Shown piece by piece: positions 58,237-64,000 of a stretch of 64,000 nucleotides of DNA. How positions within the stretch are numbered: position 1 is the stretch's first letter; each line of letters starts with the position of its first letter. The notes under the pieces were generated by a model, which saw only the letters and a program-made list of their open reading frames with translations, was not told where the DNA came from and made no database searches. The position numbers were made by a program, and so were the translations under genes. Source of the DNA: Nonomuraea sediminis (lineage in GTDB: Bacteria; Actinomycetota; Actinomycetes; Streptosporangiales; Streptosporangiaceae); NCBI RefSeq assembly GCF_018531495.1, contig NZ_JAHDTI010000013.1, positions 186,001 to 250,000 of the forward strand. Reading direction: 5' to 3'.

Positions 58237-58278
58237 TCTCTTGGCATTCAAGATAAAAGTGTCTTGAAAGCCAAGAGA
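58237..58278. promoter_or_regulatory. Operator-like inverted repeat before the second FAD monooxygenase
   Basis: TCTCTTGGCATTCAAGA (58237-58253) and TCTTGAAAGCCAAGAGA (58262-58278) are inverted repeats with one mismatch in 17 bp and an 8-base spacer, ending 13 bases before ATG 58292. A further half-site TCTTGACATTCAAG lies just left. No regulator gene is adjacent. Confidence 0.82.
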
Positions 58279-58291
58279 ACTGGATGTCCCC

Positions 58292-59611
58292 ATGAACGTC
58301 ATCATCATCGGCGCAGGCACCGGCGGCATGTGCCTGGCCCACGGGCTGAAGAGGGCCGGCGTGTCGGTGAAGGTCTACGAGCGCGACCACACCCGCACCG
58401 ACGGCCTGTACGGCTACCGCGTCGGCATCGACCCCACCGGTAACCGGGCGCTGAAGGAGTGCCTGCCGCCCGAGCTGTTCGACACCTTCGTGGCGACCTG
58501 CGCGCGGGCGCCGAAGTACCTCAACGTGCTGACCGAGCGCGGCAGGTTCACCGCCTCGTTCCCGCTCAGGGACGACCACGACCCGGTCAACAGCGAGCGC
58601 TCGGTCTCCCGGATGACGCTGCGCCAGGTGCTGCTCACGGGCATGGAGGACGTGGTGGAGTTCGGCAAGGAGTTCACCCGCTACGAGCGCAACGCCGACG
58701 GCACGGTCACCGCGTACTTCGCCGACGGCACCTCCGCCACCGGTGACGTGGTGGTCGCCGCCGACGGCACCAACTCCAGGGTCCGGAGGCAGTACCTGCC
58801 GCACGCCCAGGTCAAGGACTCCGGCGTGATCGCCATGTCGGCCAAGGTCGCGGTGACCGACGAGACCAGGGCGCTGCTGCCCCGCGAGATGTTCGAGGGC
58901 CTGTCCATGGTCCTCGCGCCGCGCGGCAAGTTCTGCATCTGGCACGTGATGGAGTTCAAGTGGGACCGCGACGGCGCGGTCAAGGACGGCATCGGCGGCA
59001 ACGAGGCCGAACTGGTCGAGAAGTGGCCCGGCCTGCTCTACGACAACACCCGTGACTACATCAACTGGGGCTTCTCCGCCTCGGTCGACAAGTATCCGGC
59101 CAACGTCATGGACCTGCGCGGCGAGAAGCTCATGGAGGTGGCCCTGGACATGACCCGCGACTGGGCGCCGAACATGCGGCGGCTCATCACGCTGTCGGAC
59201 CCGGGTAGCTGCTTCCCGATCAACATCCGCACCTCGGTGCCGATCGACCCCTGGACCTCGACCAACATCACGCTGCTCGGCGACGCCATCCACACGATGA
59301 CGCCGGGCCGCGGGGTCGGCGCCAACACCGCGCTGCGCGACGCCATGCTGCTGTGCCGCGAGCTGACCAGCGGCAAGCCCGTGGTCGAGGCGATCGCCGC
59401 CTACGAGCGGGAGATGATCCCCTACGGCTTCGCCAGGGTCAAGGACTCGCTCGCCCAGAACGGCATGAACGGCGACGACGCCCTGCACAAGCCCGTGATC
59501 GGCCGCCTGATGCTGGCCGTCAGCCGCGCCTTCTTCTCCGTCACCGACCGGATCCCGGCGCTGAAGCGCAAGTTCATCGCCGCGCAGTACGCCTACCGGG
59601 GAGCCGAGTGA
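58292..59611 (+). CDS. FAD-dependent aromatic monooxygenase
   Basis: A 439-residue group A flavin hydroxylase from ATG 58292. FAD motifs: VIIIGAGTGGMCLAHGLKRA, GDVVVAADGTNSRVRRQYLP (DG) and NITLLGDAIHTMTPGRGVGA (GD). A long middle part (FCIWHVMEFKWDRDGAVKDG) would form the substrate domain. It likely hydroxylates a polyketide, aromatic or drug-like compound. The strong inverted repeat before it implies control by a repressor encoded elsewhere. Confidence 0.92.
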   Translation: MNVIIIGAGTGGMCLAHGLKRAGVSVKVYERDHTRTDGLYGYRVGIDPTGNRALKECLPPELFDTFVATCARAPKYLNVLTERGRFTASFPLRDDHDPVNSERSVSRMTLRQVLLTGMEDVVEFGKEFTRYERNADGTVTAYFADGTSATGDVVVAADGTNSRVRRQYLPHAQVKDSGVIAMSAKVAVTDETRALLPREMFEGLSMVLAPRGKFCIWHVMEFKWDRDGAVKDGIGGNEAELVEKWPGLLYDNTRDYINWGFSASVDKYPANVMDLRGEKLMEVALDMTRDWAPNMRRLITLSDPGSCFPINIRTSVPIDPWTSTNITLLGDAIHTMTPGRGVGANTALRDAMLLCRELTSGKPVVEAIAAYEREMIPYGFARVKDSLAQNGMNGDDALHKPVIGRLMLAVSRAFFSVTDRIPALKRKFIAAQYAYRGAE

Positions 59612-59989
59612 TCACCACGGGCCGTAGGGGCCGTTGTTGCCCCCGCGGCCCGTCCCCGTCACAGCGGGCTTGACGTCGACGATGTAGACGGCGGCTGCGA
59701 TGATCGCGGCGATGGAGAAGATGCCGCCGGAGAACAGCACGCTGAGCCCGATGAAGGCCATGCCGCCCACGGCCATGAAGGAGCCTAGGTAGCCCCAGGC
59801 CACCGCCGTCGAGATCAGCGTGGCTACGGCCAGGATGATCAGCCAGAGGTTCTTGTTGAGCTTGCCCGCCGCGGTGAAGGCATTGGCAGGGATCCGAAGC
59901 GCATGAATCAGCGCGTAAAGCGACATGCCCAGGATGCCCAGCGCGAGCAGCAGGAACAGCAGGTTCAGTCCACTATTGATGACGCTCAT
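59612..59989 (-). CDS. DUF2516 membrane protein
   Basis: A 125-residue protein from ATG 59989 with about four hydrophobic segments (LNLLFLLLALGILGMSLYAL, NLWLIILAVATLISTAVAWG, and others) and the cytoplasmic tail VYIVDVKPAVTGTGRGG. DUF2516 is confined to actinobacteria and is usually found with the HbhA-like and XRE genes as here. Function unknown. It ends one base after the stop of the convergent monooxygenase gene. Confidence 0.85.
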   Translation of the reverse strand: MSVINSGLNLLFLLLALGILGMSLYALIHALRIPANAFTAAGKLNKNLWLIILAVATLISTAVAWGYLGSFMAVGGMAFIGLSVLFSGGIFSIAAIIAAAVYIVDVKPAVTGTGRGGNNGPYGPW

Positions 59990-60048
59990 GCTCGCTCCCA
60001 ACGCCTCGCTGACGGCCCCAGCCTAGTGGGGAACCCCGGTGAACGCGG

Positions 60049-60076
60049 AAGGCCCGCCTCGATCGAGGCGGGCCTT
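60049..60076 (-). terminator. Terminator after the HbhA-like gene
   Basis: A 28-bp perfect palindrome, AAGGCCCGCCTCGA and its complement, starting 11 bases after the HbhA-like stop. The A/T ends give short U-tracts on either strand. Confidence 0.85.
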
Positions 60077-60087
60077 CGCGTGTGCGC

Positions 60088-60495
60088 TCAGGCCTTCGTG
60101 GCGGCCTTGGGCGCGGTGCGCTTCTTGGGAGCGGGGGCGGGCTCGGTGGTCTCGGAGATCTGCTCCAGCTCGTGCGCGGCCTCGCCGCTGGCCTTGCTGA
60201 CGACCTTGCGGCCGCGGGTGGCGAACTCCTCGTAGACCTCGGTCGCCTTGTGGGTCAGCTGGTCGGCGTACTCGCGGGCCTTCTCGGGGAACTCCCTGGC
60301 CAGCCCCTCGGCCTTGTCGGCGTACGCGCGGGCCTTGCCGGGCAGGTCCTTGGCCAGCTCGGCGCGGCGCGACTGCAGCTCCTGCAGCCGGTTCGGCAGC
60401 TCGCGCAGCTTCTCCACGGCGTAGTCGCCGGCGCCGGCCACGGCGAAGAACGGCTTGGACTCGGTGAGCTTCTTGACCTCGGTGGCGAGCGTCAT
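60088..60495 (-). CDS. Heparin-binding hemagglutinin (HbhA)-like protein
   Basis: A 135-residue protein from ATG 60495. A short hydrophobic or amphipathic start (TESKPFFAVAGAGDYAVEKL) is followed by a long coiled coil of alternating basic and acidic residues (RAYADKAEGLAREFPEKARE) and a Lys/Ala/Pro tail (PAPAPKKRTAPKAATKA). This is the layout of mycobacterial HbhA, an adhesin and cell-pole protein. In soil actinomycetes the homologue is more likely structural. It follows the XRE gene closely and ends at a strong terminator. Confidence 0.85.
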   Translation of the reverse strand: MTLATEVKKLTESKPFFAVAGAGDYAVEKLRELPNRLQELQSRRAELAKDLPGKARAYADKAEGLAREFPEKAREYADQLTHKATEVYEEFATRGRKVVSKASGEAAHELEQISETTEPAPAPKKRTAPKAATKA

Positions 60496-60498
60496 GGG

Positions 60499-60993
60499 TT
60501 AACCTTCCTTGGTTTCCTGGTTGGCGGTGCCGTTGCTCGAGGTCGCCGAAAAGGGCTCAAGAGCGGCGAGATAGTCCTCTGGCAGCGGTTGCTCGTCATC
60601 CGGACCGGAGTCACGCACGGGGTCGGCATTCTGGGAGGTCTGCCCGGCCCCGGCGTGGCTCTCCTTGCGGAATGACTCGTAGATGTCGATCAGCACCTGG
60701 CGTTGCCGCCCGGTGAGATGCTTGTCGGCTCTGATCGCCGTGATGACGTCGCTGGGCGGCTCACGGTCCTCGATGAGGCCCGCTTGCACGTACAGCGCCT
60801 GCGCGGAGATGTGCAGCCCCTTGGCGATCTGGTTGAGGATCTCCGCGCTCGGCTTGCGCAGGCCACGCTCGATCTGGCTCAGGTAGGGGTTGGAGACCCC
60901 GGCCGCGGCGGCGAGCTGGCGCAGCGAGATCTTCGCCTGCTGCCGCTGCTCGCGGATGTACTCGCCGATCGAGCCGACCTTGGGTAGTGCCAT
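60499..60993 (-). CDS. XRE-family transcriptional regulator
   Basis: A 164-residue protein from ATG 60993. The N-terminal helix-turn-helix is very clear (YIREQRQQAKISLRQLAAAA, SNPYLSQIERGLRKPSAEIL). A linker helix (TGRQRQVLIDIYESFRKESH) leads to a disordered acidic tail. The HbhA-like gene starts 3 bases after its stop, so they are one operon. This regulator-HbhA-DUF2516 set is conserved in actinobacteria. Confidence 0.92.
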   Translation of the reverse strand: MALPKVGSIGEYIREQRQQAKISLRQLAAAAGVSNPYLSQIERGLRKPSAEILNQIAKGLHISAQALYVQAGLIEDREPPSDVITAIRADKHLTGRQRQVLIDIYESFRKESHAGAGQTSQNADPVRDSGPDDEQPLPEDYLAALEPFSATSSNGTANQETKEG

Positions 60994-61053
60994 GCCTCAT
61001 AGTCTGCCCGAGAGTGCTTGCAATTGCAAACGGGCAGCTAGCAAGTGCAAGCG

Positions 61054-61959
61054 CTACAGCGGGACCACCCAGAGCAGGGGAGCCGAGACCACCAGCGCCA
61101 CGACGAGCGTCACCAGCGCGTAGCGCGAGGCCGTGGCCAGGTCGGCGCCGGGCTTGACCAGGCGGTCCACCCTGGCCATGACGTGCTGGGCGTGGACGCC
61201 GAGCATGCCCTGCGGGGTGGGCATGGCGCCTGCCGTCCCGAACCTCAGCAGCGCGGTGGCCAGGCGGCGGGGCGAGCAGTAGCGGCGGGCGCGGTCGTCG
61301 GCGGCCATCTCGATCAGCAGCTCGACCTGCGAGTGGGCGTCCCTGACGACCTTCGACCAGGGCAGCGCGCGGCGCAGCGCGGCGAAGGGGAGCAGGACCA
61401 GGTCGTGGCGCTCGCGCACGTGCGCGGCCTCGTGCGCCAGGACGGCCGACAGCTCGTCCTCCGACAGCAGCTTGAGCGCGCCCTCGCTCACCACCACCTG
61501 CGAACGCAGGCCCGGCACGCAGTAGGCGGCGGCGAGCGGGTGGTCGAGCACGCGTACGCCGGGAACGACCGGGTTGTCGTGCGAGATCAGCCGCAGCAGC
61601 ATCCGGTGGCGCCGCCGCGCGCGCAGCGTCTGGACGCCGGCCGCGAGCGTCACGACGACCAGCACCGACAGCGCGGTGAGGCCGGCGATCATGGCGAGGA
61701 TGTGCGGCAGGTCCCAGGCGGCCTGCGGCGGGCGGCCGTCGGCGAAGAAGATCAGGCCGTGCAGGAGCCCCACGTCGTAGGGCTGCACGGCGTAGGCGAG
61801 CAGCGTGCCGGTGGTGGCCAGTCCCCAGGCCACGCCGAGTGCCTGCCACAACGTGATGGCCAGGCGGGGTGCCCGGGAGGTCCAGCGGGCGGTGGTGAAA
61901 CGCCAGGAGCCGATCGCGCACGCGGTGGCGAGCGCGGCCAGCGCCACAGCCGTGATCAC
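61054..61959 (-). CDS. BlaR1/MecR1-type M56 membrane metallopeptidase
   Basis: A 301-residue protein from ATG 61959. Several transmembrane helices surround the M56 zinc motif AVLAHEAAHVRERHDLVLLP (HExxH) and the third ligand region (LIEMAADDRARRYCSPRRLA). It lacks the extracellular penicillin-binding sensor domain of classic BlaR1. It should cleave the BlaI-type repressor encoded immediately upstream, with which it overlaps by 4 bases. No beta-lactamase gene is visible nearby. Confidence 0.92.
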   Translation of the reverse strand: MITAVALAALATACAIGSWRFTTARWTSRAPRLAITLWQALGVAWGLATTGTLLAYAVQPYDVGLLHGLIFFADGRPPQAAWDLPHILAMIAGLTALSVLVVVTLAAGVQTLRARRRHRMLLRLISHDNPVVPGVRVLDHPLAAAYCVPGLRSQVVVSEGALKLLSEDELSAVLAHEAAHVRERHDLVLLPFAALRRALPWSKVVRDAHSQVELLIEMAADDRARRYCSPRRLATALLRFGTAGAMPTPQGMLGVHAQHVMARVDRLVKPGADLATASRYALVTLVVALVVSAPLLWVVPL

Positions 61960-62312
61960 TCTTCCTCCAGCTCCGTCAGGGCTTTACGCAGGATCTCCGC
62001 CTCCGAGCCTGAAACGGCCTGGGCGAAGCGGGTCAGGGCGGCCGACCGGTCGCCCGTCATGTCCAGAGCTTCCAGCATAAGCTCGGCGATGTAGGAATCG
62101 CGGGTTTCCGCCGGTTCGTAACGCCATGCCCGGCCGTCACGCGTGCGACGGAGGAAGCCCTTGCGGGTCAGGCGGTCCAGGACGGTCATGACCGTGGTGG
62201 GTGCCAGGTCGCGGTCTTCGATGAGTCGTCCGACTTCGCGGGCGGTCAGTGGGGTGCTGTCCGCCCAGAGGATGTCCATGATGCTGCGCTCGAGCTCGCC
62301 AAGACCCTTCAC
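61956..62312 (-). CDS. BlaI/MecI-type repressor
   Basis: A 118-residue winged-helix repressor. I chose GTG 62312 because GGAG lies just upstream and the fold begins LGELERSIMDILWADSTPLT. The rest is typical: AREVGRLIEDRDLAPTTVMT, VLDRLTRKGFLRRTRDGRAW and a C-terminal dimerisation helix that the M56 protease would cut. The palindrome at 62323-62332 upstream fits the BlaI operator core. Confidence 0.93.
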   Translation of the reverse strand: MKGLGELERSIMDILWADSTPLTAREVGRLIEDRDLAPTTVMTVLDRLTRKGFLRRTRDGRAWRYEPAETRDSYIAELMLEALDMTGDRSAALTRFAQAVSGSEAEILRKALTELEEE

Positions 62313-62322
62313 ACGCTCCAGC

Positions 62323-62332
62323 GTAGTACTAC
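62323..62332. promoter_or_regulatory. BlaI-type operator core
   Basis: GTAGTACTAC is a perfect 10-bp palindrome 10 bases upstream of the repressor start. It matches the TACTAC/GTAGTA core bound by BlaI and MecI proteins, so the operon is probably self-repressed. It also lies about 90 bases before the metallopeptidase gene on the other strand. Confidence 0.7.
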
Positions 62333-62422
62333 AACCCGTCGAGCTGGCACGCGGGCGGTTCACAGGAAATCGTGACATTCCAATGGCTTGTCCCCCAGAG
62401 CGCCTGTGTAGACGATCTGCGG

Positions 62423-63418
62423 GTGCGTTACTTCCTTGCTCTAACAGCCGCTATCGCCACGATCGGTGCGGCTTCCCCCTCGGGCACCACGGCCACCGCC
62501 ACCGTCTTCTACCCCAACCCCGTCCAGCAGCTGGGTGACCAGAATCTCACCGACGCCAAGGACGCAGACCTGCCGGCCTTCGCTCCCGCCTACACCGGTG
62601 TGACCCTCACCGACCTGGACGGCTCCGGCACGCTGACCGGCCGCTACGTCAGGGTCAAGAGCACCACCGGCAAGGCCGCCCAGGCCGTCGGCGGCGCCTT
62701 CCCCGCCTACCACCGCGATGCCGACCAGTTCGAGCAGGTCATGGGCTACTACTGGGTCACCACGGCGCAGCGCTACCTGCAGTCGCTCGGATTCGGCTCG
62801 CGGTTCCGCCCGGTCAACCAGCGCCAGATCGAGCTGCGCATCGACCAGTACGGCGGCGACAACTCCTTCTTCCGCGACGACAAGGCCAACATCACGCTCG
62901 GCAAGGGCGGCGTGGACGACGCCGAGGACGCCGAGGTGATCGTGCACGAGTACGGCCACAGCGTCCAGGACGGCCAGGTCACCGGCTTCGGCACGAACCT
63001 GGAGTCCGGCTCGATCGGTGAGGCGTTCGGCGACTACCTGGCCGTCGCGGTGTCCAGCTGGGCCACCGGCGTGCCCACCAGGACCGACGAGGCCTGCGTC
63101 GCCGACTGGGACTCCACCTCCTACTCCGCCGCGCCGCACTGCCTGCGCAGGCTCGACGGCACCAAGCACTACCCCGAGGACGTCGTGGGCGAGGTGCACG
63201 CCGACGGCGAGATCTGGTCCAGGGCGCTGTGGGACATCCGCACGGCCCTGGGCGACACCAAGGCCACCACGCTGATCGTGGAGGCCCAGTTCGGCTTCGC
63301 CAAGGACACCTCCTTCCGCGCCGCCGCGCAGCAGACCGTCGCCACGGCCCAGAGCCTGTACGGCAACGCCGCCGCGACCGCGGTCACGAAGGCGTTCACC
63401 GATCGGGGCCTGCTATAG
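62423..63418 (+). CDS. Secreted zinc metallopeptidase (fungalysin/thermolysin-like)
   Basis: A 331-residue exported protease from GTG 62423. The signal peptide is VRYFLALTAAIATIGAASPS. The zinc motif is EVIVHEYGHSVQDGQVTGFG (HExxH), with the third ligand Glu in GSIGEAFGDYLAVAV. A downstream DGEIWSRALWDIRTALG is common in M36-type enzymes. There is no obvious long propeptide. It overlaps the convergent methyltransferase gene by 23 bases. It probably digests extracellular protein. Confidence 0.88.
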   Translation: MRYFLALTAAIATIGAASPSGTTATATVFYPNPVQQLGDQNLTDAKDADLPAFAPAYTGVTLTDLDGSGTLTGRYVRVKSTTGKAAQAVGGAFPAYHRDADQFEQVMGYYWVTTAQRYLQSLGFGSRFRPVNQRQIELRIDQYGGDNSFFRDDKANITLGKGGVDDAEDAEVIVHEYGHSVQDGQVTGFGTNLESGSIGEAFGDYLAVAVSSWATGVPTRTDEACVADWDSTSYSAAPHCLRRLDGTKHYPEDVVGEVHADGEIWSRALWDIRTALGDTKATTLIVEAQFGFAKDTSFRAAAQQTVATAQSLYGNAAATAVTKAFTDRGLL

Positions 63419-64000
63419 CCGACCAGGGAATGGTCAGCTCACCGAGCCGCCACCTGGCCCTGCCTCCCGTGGGCGCGTGCTGAGGGATGGGCCAGGTGGC
63501 TCCAAGCAGTTCCACGGCCGCCAGCCATCGCGCGCGGCGGCCGTGGACGCCGTAGGGCGCGCTGACGGCCCAGGCGTGGTCGAAGTCCTTCAGGAAGGCG
63601 TGGATCGGCTCGCCGGGCACGTTGCGGTGGATGAGCGTCTTGGGCAGCCGGTCGGCCAGGTCCGACGGCTTGTCGAAGGCGTCGAAGCGGGCCGAGAACG
63701 TCAGCGTCCGCGGCCCGCCGCGGTCCAGGCCCACCCAGACCGCGCGGTTCCCGATCTCCGAGCAGGTGCCCTCGACGATCACGCCGCCCGGTGCCAGCTT
63801 GCCGCGCAGCACGTCCCAGTAGTGCCAGGCCTCGGCCTCGCCGTACTGCCTGAGCACGTTGAAGGCCCGGATGAGCAGGGGCGGGCGGGGCGTGGGCAGC
63901 TCGAAGCCGCCGAGCGCGAAGCTCAGGCCCGCTCTGGCGTAGGGCAGGGCGGCGGCGACCCGTTCCGGATCGATCTCCAGGCCGAGCACCTCGACACCGG
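63396..64000 (-). CDS. SAM-dependent methyltransferase-like protein (5' partial)
   Basis: The C-terminal about 201 residues of a minus-strand gene that continues past the window edge; the apparent GTG at 63989 is internal (the frame is open to 64000). VEVLGLEIDPERVAAALPYA resembles the end of motif I and the acidic loop of class I methyltransferases. VLRGKLAPGGVIVEGTCSEI is the usual post-motif strand with LxPGG. Substrate unknown. Confidence 0.75.
   Translation of the reverse strand, partial: GVEVLGLEIDPERVAAALPYARAGLSFALGGFELPTPRPPLLIRAFNVLRQYGEAEAWHYWDVLRGKLAPGGVIVEGTCSEIGNRAVWVGLDRGGPRTLTFSARFDAFDKPSDLADRLPKTLIHRNVPGEPIHAFLKDFDHAWAVSAPYGVHGRRARWLAAVELLGATWPIPQHAPTGGRARWRLGELTIPWSAIAGPDR

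Overview
The window comes from a very GC-rich actinobacterium. Wobble positions are G/C saturated, GTG and TTG starts are common, and the core genes are typical of actinomycetes: mycothiol synthase, GlnR, MurT/GatD, a Nur-like Fur protein, an HbhA-like protein and nitrobindin. The gene content and the interspersed repeats best fit a filamentous Streptosporangiaceae-type genome (Nonomuraea-like). That placement is inference; no marker gene that would fix the genus is present.

0-7.8 kb: the 3' end of an RHS polymorphic-toxin gene, a secreted FG-GAP/ricin-lectin protein, a frameshifted SnoaL-like gene with its TetR regulator and palindromic operators, and a decayed GNAT gene.

7.8-19.1 kb: the most unusual part. 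A tRNA-Gly(CCC) gene at 19066-19136 (minus strand) is preceded on the plus strand by seven full or partial copies of its 3' portion. They lie at about 7.82, 9.11, 11.07, 12.22, 13.75, 16.34 and 17.26 kb, all in the same orientation. Several carry a terminator-like hairpin on one side and short tandem repeats resembling integrase arm sites on the other. Between them lie small units of about 0.9-2 kb. Each holds one to three small genes (membrane proteins, GNAT enzymes, a lipoprotein, a VapBC-type pair, an HTH fragment), or only the C-terminal stub of a tyrosine recombinase. No complete integrase is present. Four copies of a long imperfect inverted repeat sit in front of unrelated small genes, and several genes are paralogous between units. 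An IS5-family element with a probable programmed frameshift is inserted in one unit. The region reads as a fossil array of small elements or cassettes accreted at one tRNA gene.

19.2-30.5 kb: conserved core. It holds dcd, a DUF47-Pit phosphate transporter pair, mshD, a secreted 5'-nucleotidase, a GH16-like gene running antisense through glnR, and then a sulfur/redox group: a MoaD-like protein, a DUF2993 protein, an ECF sigma/anti-sigma pair, a thioredoxin, a cysteine-containing leader peptide, DUF4395, a sulfurtransferase and DUF1416.

30.6-43.9 kb: an ECF sigma factor coupled to a permuted MGMT-Ada protein and an XRE-cupin regulator; a membrane cluster (multipass protein, three single-pass exported-domain proteins, an ATPase-like membrane protein without a P-loop, and a HerA/VirD4-like ATPase); a YjdF protein whose leader can pair with its own start codon; and murT-gatD.

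43.9-64 kb: housekeeping and regulatory genes. These include DsrE, nitrobindin, DUF2470, an AlkA-like glycosylase with MarR, dtd, asparaginase, an ankyrin lipoprotein, an HbpS/GlcG-like protein, a two-component system, DUF2207, a FAD monooxygenase divergent from a GntR-TetR fusion regulator with a perfect 15-bp operator repeat, nur-ygfZ, an AlaX editing protein, an SGNH lipoprotein, a second FAD monooxygenase with a 17-bp operator repeat, DUF2516-HbhA-XRE, BlaI/BlaR1-like genes, a secreted metallopeptidase and the end of a methyltransferase.
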